DNA from: Micractinium sp. NFX-FRZ
Lineage: Eukaryota > Chlorophyta > Trebouxiophyceae > Chlorellales > Chlorellaceae
Assembly: GCA_029339195.1 (NCBI GenBank)
Contig: JAPTJF010000306.1
Span: 1 to 64,000 of the forward strand
Direction: 5' to 3'
DNA length: 64,000 bases
The notes under the pieces were generated by a model. The model ran no database searches. It saw only the letters and a program-made list of their open reading frames with translations, and had not been told where the DNA came from. Position numbers and translations under genes: made by a program. Shown piece by piece: positions 44,615 through 54,768 of this stretch. Position 1 is the first letter of the stretch; each line of letters starts with the position of its first letter.

Positions 44615-45484
44615 ATGGTGTGGCGCCCCTGGGGCCGCTTCTCGTGCGGGACCACAGACGCAGAATGGTCGCCTAGCAACGGAAAGGTGATTTGTTGACC
44701 TCAGCTTGCCACTAGCGATCCTCTAGCGATCCTTTGCTTGTGCGTGCTGTGTCCAGCCAACCCACGCTGGTGCCCTCAAATTGCGCACATCTTGAACCCC
44801 GATGTGTCTCGCAGGTGCCCGTGGCGGGAAGATTGTACTACCCCGCAGAACCGCCGCCCGCCCCCGCCTCCGCCGGCAGCTGGCTGACGCCCTGGCGTTG
44901 GCGGCTCCCCTTTACAGGCCCTGGCCAACCCTGGCTGCTGCACAGCAACTACGCGCGCGGCCTGGCACGCTTCCTCTTCTTCAGGCGCGAGTAGGCCTCC
45001 GGGTCAAGGGTGGGGGATGCAACGTAGGGGCGGAGAAGCAGGCCTTGTGGGTCCTTCTGTAGTCCCACTTGGGTGGCGGCACACAAGCTGTGCAGGCGCC
45101 ACACAGGCACCCTCTTCAGTCGGGCTCAAGCCATGCACCTGCTTCGCCAAGGCCAGGTTTGGCATCAATACAGTGCGCCAGGCCGTCATCAAAAACCTGA
45201 GCCTGTGACTGCTATGGCCCGGCACAGCATGACGCACTCAATACGCCAGCATCTGACATTCGTCCCCCCTGCTTACACTTACTCCTCTTCAGGCTGCACG
45301 GCAGGTGGTATGACTTGCTGCAGCAGGTGAGCAGCAGGGCAGGTTGGGCTGGGCTCAGCGGGCACTGTTTTATGGTGAAGGAAGCATGTATGCACAGCAG
45401 CAGGAGCAGCAGAAATAAATAAGAGCCCGAAGGCGTGGGGTGGCCAAAGGCACCAGTCAGCTACCATGCCTACTGACAGGTACA

Positions 45485-45528
<44 letters not shown>

Positions 45529-48500
45529 GGAGCACGGCTGAGTGGGCAGGTGGGCAGGTGGGCGGGGCTTGCAGGTAGTGTAGATTTTGTAGAAAACAGG
45601 TAGATGGCCTGGATAAAGACCGGCAGAGGGCGGCTGGCATGTGAGTAGGGCCCAAATACCTCCCTCCCTTCCCCTCGTCTTGCATGCTCTGCCCACCCCG
45701 CCTTCAAACCCTTATTCTACCCTTGTGTGCCCGCCTTTCTGACGCCTCCCACGCAGCTGTTTGTGGGCTTTATGGTTGCCCTTGGCAAGGCGCAGCGGGT
45801 GGACCTCCAGCCTGGCGCCCCGCTGGCGCCAGGCGCGCCCGACCAGCTGCCGCTAATTGTCTTCTCGCACGGCCTGGGCGGCCACCGCTTCCTGTGAGTG
45901 CCAGCATGGCATGCTCACATTTGAATGCTAGCTTGAGTGACTAGATCAGAGAGGGGAGCAGGTGTGGGTGGAGGTGGGGTGGGGTTGGAGAGCAGCCGCC
46001 ACCGGTCCTCCCTTCAAACGGCCTGGGCGGCCACCGTTTCATGTGATTGCCAGCGTGGACTGCTCCTGGCCTGCCGAGCGCTGGCCCAGCGTGCCACGCC
46101 CCAAGCCAGCACCTCGCGGGGTGTGTGATGTGCGTGGGGTGGAGCGCAGACTGATCTGCATAGACAAGCTTCAATTTCAGCTGATGGCGCCTTCTCACCT
46201 CACCTTACCGCCGCTGGTGTGTGCGCGGTCATGCTTTGGTCGTGCTGCGCAGGTACACCGTGATCTGTGCTGAGCTGGCGTCCCAGGGGTATGCTGTGCT
46301 CGCTCTGGACCACGCCGACGGGTCGGCAGCGGCCGCGCGCCTGCCGGGCGGCGCCTGGAAGCTGTATGGGGGGCTGGGCGACACGGAGGCGCAGGTGAGG
46401 GGCTCAGAACTTCAGCGTTCTGGGTTTACGCGGAGGGAGTGGCTGGGGAGAGGTGGGGAGGGGGGCGGCAGCTCTGGAATGCAGTATGGCGGGCTGGGCG
46501 ACAGCGAGACGCAGGTGAGATGTGCAGCTGGCGGTTGGGAGATGCTGTTGGCTGGAAGCAGAAGGAGGGTGGGGCGAGGCCGAGAGGGGGCTGGCGGCGC
46601 TCGGAAGCTGGACGGGGGATGCGTGGCATGTGCACAGATGACGGGTGTGCACAGATGACGGGTGTGCACAGATGACGTGGTTTTAAGGCAGGGAAGTCTG
46701 GGAGGGAAGCTGGCTGCAGGGGTGGGGAAGGCAGTGAAGGGCAGCATGCGGGGTGCCAGCGGGCAGGGCGGCTGCAGACTCGGCTCCCGGGTCCTCAAAG
46801 CGGCTGCCTTGCAGGGTCAGGGCCTGCCACAGCACACCATACAAGGCACATTTGAATCTGTGCGGGTTGTGCGGCCGCTGTTGCCTCCCAACACAGGCGG
46901 CCAAGACGCGGGTGCGGGTTGCCGAGATGAGGTCGGCCCTGGCAATGATGCAGGCGCTGCACAGGGGTGGGCCGGGTGGGGAGGACGCATTGAACAGAGG
47001 GGTGGGCAGGGCGGGCACTGCACACAGACGTCTGGGCGCTTGCCAGCGGGGACTTGCCCAGCGGTGGGCACAGCAGAGGGGAAGCATGGCTCTGCTCTCG
47101 TACAAGCCTGTGCTCCCCACCCCTCACTGCACTTGGCCCTGTCTGTGTGCACCTCCTACCGCCCCAACTGGCTGCCTGCCCGCGCCGAAGCTTTCTCCAA
47201 TCAACCTTCGCACCTAGTTACTCACAGTGCAACTGTGTTTCTCTTTCTCACGTTTCCTGCTGCTGTCCCAGGCGACCGCCTGCATGGCCTGCACCTGTCC
47301 GACGGGCTTGACCCCGGCACCTTTTTCAAGGGGCGGCTGGACGTGCGCTGCGTGGCGGCTGCGGGGCACAGGTGAGGGGGCCAGAATGGGCAGCCAGCCA
47401 GCGCGCCAGGTGTCTGGTGGGGTGGCATCAAAGGAAATTTGTGCAATGCGGTGCCCCAGAGCCCGGCTGTGAGTCGGCCATGCTGCCGCTGCACCACACC
47501 CGTCCTTGATTCGAGTATTCTGCGCCCTACACTGTCCTGCAGCTACGGGGGCGCCACCACTGCAGCCCTGGTGGCAGAGGACCCGCTGTTCCACTGCGGC
47601 GTGACTCTGGACCCATGGTGGTGAGCGCCTGCTGTGCCTGCTGTGCCTGCTGTGCCTGCTGTGCCTGCTGTGCTGGCACCCCCCGGTGGGGCGGCTGGCC
47701 CACCTGCTGCGCCGCGCACCAGTTCCGCCACTCCCCATGCCTACAACAACAATCCGAGCAGCTTGCACTTCCTTACCGCCTCTGCTGAGCACTGCGAGGC
47801 GCCGCCGGGCGCCGCCGGCCCAGCTCACAGCCTGCCATACCGCTGCCACTGCACCCCGCCCACCTCACCCATGCCCCCACCAGCGCGGCCCAGCCTCCAC
47901 CCCATTGCTCCACCCCATTGCTCCCACCCACACCCCATTGCTCCCATGCAACCAGGTATGCGGTACCCCCTGAAGCCCAGGTTCTGCGCAGCTTCCGCAC
48001 GCACGCCCCGCTGTTGATCATGGGCTCACACGACTGGAACATTCCCAACAACTTTGGCCAGGCAAGCTTGCGCCGCTCCTCTTGTGCACTGCCCGTGGTC
48101 GGGCCGTTCCGTGCTGCCGCTCTTTGTCGGGCGCGCTGCCATGCCCTAAGCATGCTGCTGCATTTTGCTGCGACGTCACCTACTCCACCCTCTGCGCTGC
48201 TGCTCCTCCTCAGCGTCCCTCTTTCTGTCTTGCAAGGCCATTTTCAAGCTTGTCTTGCACACCACTTTTACTGCTGCCTAGGTAGCAGACGGTGCCTGGC
48301 CGCCCCATCTGAAATCTGCATTAACCCCCCTCCCTCCCCACCACTGCCGCGCCCCCCGTGCAGCTCAGCTGCGGCGGCGAGCGGCAGGAGCAGATCCTGA
48401 GCGCGGCGCGGGTGCGGCAGCAGGAGGGCGGGGAGCGCACCGGCGGCGGCGCCATGCTGCTCTGCATCGCCGGCAGCTCACACAACACGTTTGCAGGTGG

Positions 48501-50911
48501 GGGATGGGGGCAATTGGTGGGCGCACTGGAGTGGGCTTTGCATCGTTGATTCAATGGCCTTTCAGCCGCCCATCTGAGCTTCCTGCCTGCCAGCCCAGCC
48601 TGCCTGCCTGCCACCGCCTGCCCTCCCCCCTCCCCTTGCGACCCGCCCATCCCTTCCACCACCCTTCTTCTACCTGCAACCCCCAGATGCGCTTGGCCAG
48701 TTTGGCCGTCTTTCCACCCCGCACCCTCTTCTTCCATCCACCCCTCCCCTTCCCTCTGCTTTCATCCGCCCCTAATCTACCCTCTTCTTTCATCCCTCCC
48801 TCCCCTACCCTGCCTGCTGCCCCCCAGATGCGCTCCCTCTGTTTGGCCAGCAGACGGGGTGGCTGCTGGAGCGGCTGGGGCTGAGCGCCCGGCTGGACCC
48901 TGTGCTGGGCGTTCACCTGTGCACCACTGCCATGCTGGCATTCCTCAGGTGGGGTGGGGTGGGGTGGGGTGGTGCAGCAAGTGGTGGGGCAGGGCGGGCT
49001 TTGAACCTTGTCCGCGCATGTCATGTTTCATGGGCCCAGCTTGAATGGCATGGCAGTCCTCAGGTGGGCAGGGGGAGGGGAGTGTTAGTCGGCAGGATGG
49101 GTGTGTGGGCAGGCAGGGTGCCTGAGTTTCTGGCTGGCGCCGCCATGCTGGCAGTCCTCAGGTGGGCAGGCCGGCTGGTGGGATTTGCAGTGGGCAGGAT
49201 GGGTGTGTGGGCAGGCCGGCTGGTGGGATTTGCAGTGGGCAGGATGGGTGTGTGGGCAGGCAGGGTGGCTGAGTTTTCTGGCTGGCGCCGCCATGCTGGC
49301 ATTCCTCAGGAGGGCAGCGCAGTGAGAGTTGCAGTTATGCGCTTTTGGGCAGGGCACAGTAGGTCGTGGAACTTAGGGTTGGCAGGATGGGCTTGTGGGC
49401 AGGTGAGCTGAATTTTGACAACGAAGCCAGCTTAGGGTTTCCCAGCGGCGTGCCCTGGCTGGGGCGGTGGCTGGTTGCACTGCAGCGCAGCTTGAGTGGA
49501 TGCTTCGGCCGGCTCGTGGCTGCGTGCGTGCTGCTAGCCGAAGGGCCAAGCGCGCCCCCCTGCTGTATGTTACGACCTTGAGCGATGCACACCTCTGCCA
49601 CTCCCCCGGCTACCCATCTCACACATCCTCCCCACCTCCCCCGCCCCGCAGCCAGCACCTGCCGCTATCGCCAGCTCAGCGGGCCGCCCAGAACTGGGAG
49701 CCTGGCAAGCCCGACTCCAAGCCCCGCTGGGACTGCATCCTGCACCACGACCTGGCGGACAGCGGGCAGAGTAGGGGCGGCGCGCTTGGCTGGTGCGCGG
49801 TGTGTGTGTGGGGTGGGGGTCTAGTGTGTGTGCTTTTTGTTTTTCAGCCCCGCTGGGGTTGTGACCTGGCAACACGCGGGCAGAGCAGGGGCGCCCGCCG
49901 CCAGTGGGCCGGTGAGTGCATGTTGAGGGGGGCCCCGGGGAGTCGTTTCTGTAAGGTCAAGGTTGTTGGAGTCTGCCCCGTCAGCGCACCCTACCACTGC
50001 ACGCCGGGCGCCTGCGGGCAAGCCACGACCCGCCTGCATCCCCCGCCAGCTAATCAGCGGCGTGCCCGCTCATATGCACTGTTTCACCCTGTAGCCAGTC
50101 AACATGTCCCAACCCATCTCTTGCATGCTGTCCCGCGGCCGTGGCCTGTTGCTGAGCCTGTCAGGCACCCTGCTTACCTGCACTGGGCGTCTGCTTGGCC
50201 TGCTAGTGCTGGTCCTTCCTGACCACTTTCTGGTCCTAACCAAGCCGCTCTACGCTCCCCATCCACGCCCACCCCTGCAGGCTGTTCCGCGGCCGCGGCC
50301 TGCTGCTGAGCCTGTCCGACTCCCTGCTCAACCACATCCTGTTCAAGCCGACAGCCTTCCACGCGGTGTCGGCTGGGGGGGCGCCGCAGGGCGCCAGGGT
50401 GCCGGAGGCAAACGGGGAGGAGGAAGGTGCGCGGCGGGACTGCCTGCCTGCCTCTACTGCTTGTCCTCCCAACCGCTTGCCTGCCTGCCTGTCCCCCACT
50501 TGCCTGTGGGCTGCTGGCCGTGCGCCAACCCATGCTCGCATCCCACACTTGACGTGCGTGGCTTCCCTCCTGCCGCTTCATGTTCCTTCCTCAGATGAGG
50601 GGCCCGATGATGTGGTGACGGGCGCCGAGGCAGCCGAGGCGGCGCTGCCCTCAGCCAACCCCGCCAGCGGCCCTCACCCGCACGCCCCTGGCGCCACCAC
50701 AGACAGCCCGCCCATCACTGGGGCCACCCAGTTGCCCCAGGCACTGGGCGGCCCCGGCACGGGCACGGTGCTGGAGCTGTCGGAAGAGCAGCGGGCAGCG
50801 CTGAGGGCGGGGCTGAACAGCCGCTACAGCGACAGGGTGCGAGAGGGGGAGGTGGATGAGATGGTGGCCCTGCTGGGCCGCCAGCACATCTTCAAGTGCC
50901 TCACGGTGTGA
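44615..50911 (+). CDS. Platelet-activating-factor acetylhydrolase-type lipase (PLA2 group VII/VIII family)
   Basis: Fourteen exons: 44615-44686, 44815-44990, 45293-45326, 45757-45893, 46253-46394, 46897-46966, 47272-47371, 47543-47620, 47956-48061, 48364-48496, 48828-48948, 49652-49792, 50281-50426, 50595-50911. They give 590 residues. Alpha/beta hydrolase removing short or oxidised sn-2 acyl groups from phospholipids. Conserved elements: GRFSCGTTDAEW, AGRLYYP, LPLIVFSHGLGGHR, ALDHADGSA, nucleophile elbow GHSYGGAT (the Ser codon is split by intron 7), VTLDPWW with the acid Asp, GSSHNTF with the His, then WDCIL as in human PLA2G7. No signal peptide is apparent, unlike secreted PLA2G7. The C-terminus is extended by about 150 residues, partly Pro/Ala-rich. 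Intron 9 is GC-AG (CAG|GCAAGC). The donor after exon 12 is chosen to close phase. Introns contain the richest set of exon-end copies in the window. Confidence 0.93.
45486..45529. repeat. AGC trinucleotide microsatellite
   Basis: About twelve AGC units in an intron of the lipase gene. Confidence 0.9.
46020..46056 (+). repeat. Echo of lipase exon 4 end with decayed donor
   Basis: ggcctgggcggccaccgttt catgtgattgccagcg repeats the end of exon 4 and its donor (45871-45907, GGCCTGGGCGGCCACCGCTT CCTGTGAGTG) about 149 bp downstream. GTGAGT has become GTGATT. Confidence 0.88.
46484..46520 (+). repeat. Echo of lipase exon 5 end with intact donor
   Basis: gtatggcgggctgggcgaca gcgagacgcaggtgag copies the end of exon 5 (YGGLGDTEAQ and GTGAGG) about 117 bp downstream. 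The copy keeps CAG|GTGAGA and could be spliced. Confidence 0.88.
47627..47672 (+). repeat. 9-bp minisatellite after a donor
   Basis: Five copies of cctgctgtg directly after the exon 8 donor. A similar series follows the exon 5 donor of the Gln-rich gene at about 43250-43285. Confidence 0.8.
48683..48711 (+). repeat. Upstream echo of lipase exon 11 acceptor
   Basis: cccccagatgcgcttggcca gtttggccg resembles the exon 11 start at 48821 (CCCCCAG|ATGCGCTCCCTCTGTTTGGCC), about 140 bp upstream, with the acceptor CAG kept. Confidence 0.75.
49048..49316 (+). repeat. Three echoes of lipase exon 11 end
   Basis: The exon end and donor (48929-48954, GCCATGCTGGCATTCCTCAG GTGGGG) recur near 49048-49070, at 49141-49167 and at 49290-49316. 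The first two keep CAG|GTGGGC; the third has CAGGAGGGC. Between them run copies of ggatgggtgtgtgggcaggc, so the whole 100-150 bp unit was duplicated repeatedly. Confidence 0.88.
49847..49896 (+). repeat. Echo of lipase exon 12
   Basis: gccccgctggggttgtgacc tgg ... gcgggcagagcaggggcg copies exon 12 from KPRWDC to the region after DSGQ (49722-49780) with substitutions and small deletions. Confidence 0.7.
50127..50174 (+). repeat. Upstream echo of lipase exon 13 start
   Basis: gctgtcccgcggccgtggcc tgttgctgagcctgtcaggc resembles the first 48 bases of exon 13 (50281-50328, LFRGRGLLLSLSDS), 154 bp upstream. It lacks the acceptor AG. Confidence 0.8.
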
Positions 50912-51058
50912 GCACAGCACATGCACAGCACAGCACAGCACAGCACAGCGCAGCGCTTGCCACACCTGGGCCCCCTTTCCAGGGGAAGCTTGCACAGGCC
51001 CCCCTGGGTTGTGCCGGTGCTTGCCCAGCTGCATGTTGGTACAGTTGCACAGTACCTT

Positions 51059-51063
51059 TGTAA
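51059..51063 (+). terminator. TGTAA poly(A) signal, lipase gene
   Basis: TGTAA 148 nt after the lipase stop. Confidence 0.5.
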
Positions 51064-51081
51064 ATGAAACTTCACGGCAGT

Positions 51082-51086
51082 TTACA
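51082..51086 (-). terminator. TGTAA poly(A) signal, BTB gene
   Basis: TTACA on the plus strand, 141 nt beyond the BTB stop on the minus strand and only about 20 bp from the lipase signal on the other strand. Confidence 0.5.
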
Positions 51087-51226
51087 AAGACGAGTGTCGA
51101 GTACAGACATAAAATGTACAGGCTCAAGCCCCATCACAGGGGCTGGCAAGTTTGCGACAGAGAAAGGTGTTAGCGCTGCCATACTTGCTCCCGACATCCA
51201 GCTCCCGCTATCAGGCCCGCCGCTGC

Positions 51227-53989
51227 CTACTTGTCCCACTCCAGCCTGGCGATGACGTCCACAAAGCGCTCCGCCAGCTGCGCAGCGTCGTTGGCCCCCA
51301 CGCTGCTCCGCTGGGCAAGCTCCATGATCACCTGCCGGGACAGGGGCGGATACCGGGGCACAGGGGCGAGCGGGGGGACAGGATGCAGGTTGAGGTGAGG
51401 CATGGAAGGCCGGCAGCCACATCAATCAGCTGAGCAACATGCGCTGGGCAGCCGCTGAGGGCGCCCAGGCGCTCGCTGCCTCCATGCACAGCGAAGCCGT
51501 GGGCAGTCAGCCCCACAGCCCCGTGGGTGTGCTTCCTCATGCTGCCACTAACAGTACAACCACAGACACGTGGGCTGACACACGCGCTAGCACGCGTAAG
51601 CGCAAGCAGCTCCCACCTCGTTCTTCAGGTCCCCGCCCAGCAGCTCCAGGTAGGGCTTGGCCGAATGCATGTACACTTTGCCTTGCGCGTAGCGGGCCTG
51701 CAGGTGGGGGCAGGCAGACATAGCCACGGCAAGCCCTCGGGGGGGACAGCAGGGAGCGGTTGGGTGCACAAAGCGCCGGCGCATGGGATCCGCTATGCTG
51801 CCCCCGCCACTCTGGTCGCTGTCCGGTCACACCTGTGCGATCCAGACCAGCACTGACGCCATTGAGTGGGCCATCAGGTACCTGCAGGCAGGGTGGTGGC
51901 GAGAGAGTGGGGGCCCCAGTATAAGCAGGAGTGCACCCACACAGCCCGCTCATCTCCCGGGGACAACCGAGTCTGGTAGAAGGCCTGCCCTGCATGGCTG
52001 CCCTGCCCACTACTAGTACCCCGCCTGTGCATGGCTGCCCAGTCTACCCCGCCCCCAAGTCAGCACGCCAGATCGTCACATCCCAAGAAATGATCTAACC
52101 CACCCACCGCAGCTTGTACTGCGCTGCCAGCTCCATCAGCTTGATGGGCGGCCCGTACTGCCCAAACTTGCCCTTGGCAATCTCCACCAGCGCCTGCGGA
52201 CAAATTGATGAGAAAAGAAGACAAGGGCAGGGAGCAGAGCGGGCGGGGCTCAGGAAGCACAGAACGCTGCCGTGCACAATGGCTGGCGAGGGCAGAGGAG
52301 GGGCAGCACTGGCAGCAGCGCGCAGCGGCTGCCGTTGAAGTGCCGCCCATCCTGCCCCGGCCACCAGTTGACCGCACGGGCTGCCCGCAATTGGGGAAGA
52401 GGAGCAGGCACCCCATCAACAGACTGCCACTTTGCGTTTCGCCAGCCGCCTGCTGGCCACTGCTCACCCGGTCGCACGCCAAGCGCATGCTCTTGGCCTG
52501 GAAGAAGTCGCTGAGCTCAAGCAGGGAGATGGCGTCCGCCTCCTGCACAGGTGGGGGCGGTTCATGTGAGGGTGGGGGCACATGTCAGTGACATGCTAAA
52601 ACAAATGCACACTGCCTGCCAGCACACACCACACGGTTGAGCACCCAACACACTGAGCACCCAATACACCAGCAGCATTGACTCCAGCACCCACCAGCCT
52701 GCAATTCATACAGCCCGTGCCGCTCACGCACACCCCAGCGGAGCTGCCAGCACCCACCACAGTGATCAGCACCCAACAAAGCCCAGGCCTCCCATCCCCC
52801 AACAACCCACCAGCATGGTGCGCTTGCCACTGTCATCTACACGCACGCGCCACCTGCCAGCACCCACCAGACTGTCAAAAGGCAGGCAACTGCCGGCCGC
52901 GCAGGGCGACACCGACCTACGCTCAGCACGCACCGCGCTATGCAGCACCCACAAACCCTTCAATCATTGCAGGGGCCCACCTCGACGCCCAGCACCCACC
53001 TTGATGACGCGCTTGTCGCTGTCGTAGACGTGCACCAAGAAGAGGCGCACGCGCTCAGGGGTCAGCACACTCTCTCCAGGCGCGGCCACCGGCACCGCTG
53101 CCTGCGGGGCGTGCGCTGTGACTGCATTGCCGCCCTCCTCGGCCACGCCGCCCTGCTGCGCCGGCACTGCAGGGGCGGCATTGGCAGCCGCAACCTCGTG
53201 CTGCATCTGTGCTGCGCCATCACCCTCCTGGGCAGTGTCTGCAGTGGCCAGCGCCGGTGCGGCAGGCGGGGGGGCCTTTCGCTTGAGCACCACCCTTGGC
53301 AGGCCGCCCGTGCCCGCGTCTGCGTCGGCCCCAGCACCCGCGTCGGCGCCGCTGGTGCTGATGAAGCTCTCCAGAAAGTTGTCCAGCATGGAGGATGCGT
53401 TGGTGACGATTGCGCTGCGGATGCGGGGCAGAAAAATCAAGGGTGGGTGCGCTGGGGGCACGCAAGCAGTAGGATCACTGCGCAGGTGGCGGCAAGCAGC
53501 TCCAAGCCCCTGGCTGCCAGGCACAGCACCTCCTGACAAAGTGTGCTCCACACTCCCGCTTACCTGTGGATGGGGAACACGACGTCGTCCACCTCCAGCT
53601 CGCAGTCGATGCGCGACAGGAAGAGCTCCGACTTGCCCTGCGCAAGAGCGGCACGTGCAGCGCAGGCGGGGAGGCGGGAGCCGCGGAGGTTGGCGACCGC
53701 CGCCAATCTATGGCAACATGGCTGTGCCCCCTGCCCCATAGAGCATGCTCACCTTCAGGTACGGCGTCCAGTGCATTGGATCCATTATCACCGGCGCCGG
53801 CTGTGGCTTGGGTCGCGGGGCCGGCCAGCCTCCGTAGCCCCAGTCGAGGTCAGAAGAGTGACGGGCCAACAAGGCCAGGAAGTCAGGAGCCGCCCCGGTG
53901 ACCGCGTCTTCCGCTGCGCCTCGCCCGAGCCACTGGGGCGTGGGAGGTGACGGCGGGGCTTGAGCACAACCACACAGCCTGGCCAGCAT
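51227..53989 (-). CDS. BTB/POZ domain protein
   Basis: Eight minus-strand exons: 53989-53753, 53637-53564, 53414-53000, 52542-52468, 52193-52108, 51881-51833, 51697-51617 and 51331-51227, giving 373 residues. The BTB fold is recognisable: SELFLSRIDCELEVDDVVFPIHRSAIVTNASSML (strand, then the H-x3-L/I-x5-F-type dimer helix region), a disordered Ala/Gly insertion of about 100 residues, RVRLFLVHVYDSDKRV, EADAISLLELSDFFQAKSM and the LACDRALVEIAKGK helix, then a BACK-like helical tail. BTB proteins typically act as adaptors for cullin-3 ubiquitin ligases or as dimerising regulators; which applies here is not visible. An earlier Met or an acceptor at 53932 would change only the N-terminal 19 residues. 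Confidence 0.84.
52637..53000 (-). repeat. cagcacccacc repeat array next to the BTB exon 3 donor
   Basis: Eight or more scattered copies of cagcacccaccag-like sequence fill intron 3. The motif is the plus-strand image of the exon 3 donor region (gtgggtgctggg), so the array looks like repeated copying of the donor. Confidence 0.7.
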
Positions 53990-54768
53990 CGAGAAATGAA
54001 TGCAGGAGCGAAGTGGGTGGGCAGAAGGGCACTCGGCGGCGACAGGCGGAGCCAGGTGGGCGGCCGCGGCGCGTCCTGTAGACGTACATCAGCTCTGCAC
54101 TTGCTCTGAACTTATTCAAACCCCAGCAGCAACCAGTGTTTGAAAAAGGCGGCGCTGTTGGATGCGAGAAAGCCACACAGCTCTGGCGCATGCCCAGGTG
54201 CCACTTTGAGCGCTGCGCTGGCCCCTCGCGCCACCGGCCTGCTGCTCGGTGCTGCCAAAATGCACGGCTGTATTTGTGCTGTAATGCAATAGGTTTTTGA
54301 GCGCCTGCTGGTAGGCAAACAAATCACAATGGGGGGTGGTGGTTGGGGAGGCGCCTCGAGGGGGAGTCGAAGAGGCACCCTGCTCCTTGCCTGCTGGGAC
54401 CACCATGCCCTGGCTATCCACAAAAGCATCTCTCAGTGGCACCGTCCTGCAGATCTGCTGCACAACTTGAATCAAAATCAAAGGCGACCCCCCATGGGCC
54501 GTTTTTCAAGCACCCACTCAGACGATTGATGCCTCTTCACATCCCGTGCCTCAGTAGCCGTGCTGTTGTAGTACGAGGTGCAGACAGCTTCTTGCATTCA
54601 TTCAACAGGATGCTTGATGTGAACGCACATATTGGCAAGGGGCACACACATCGCGCTGCGCTTCAGCGCTGCCCAAATGTAAACATGCCAGCGGCAGCCC
54701 TCCTGGCACGCTCGCCACATGCGGCGCTTGCCCGACAGCACTGCGTGCAGCAGCAGCTGTCGCGCCGC
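53990..54768. other. Intergenic region
   Basis: Promoter side of the BTB gene and 3' side of the uL15 gene. No coding frame supported. About 54280-54620 is relatively AT-rich for the window. Confidence 0.45.
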
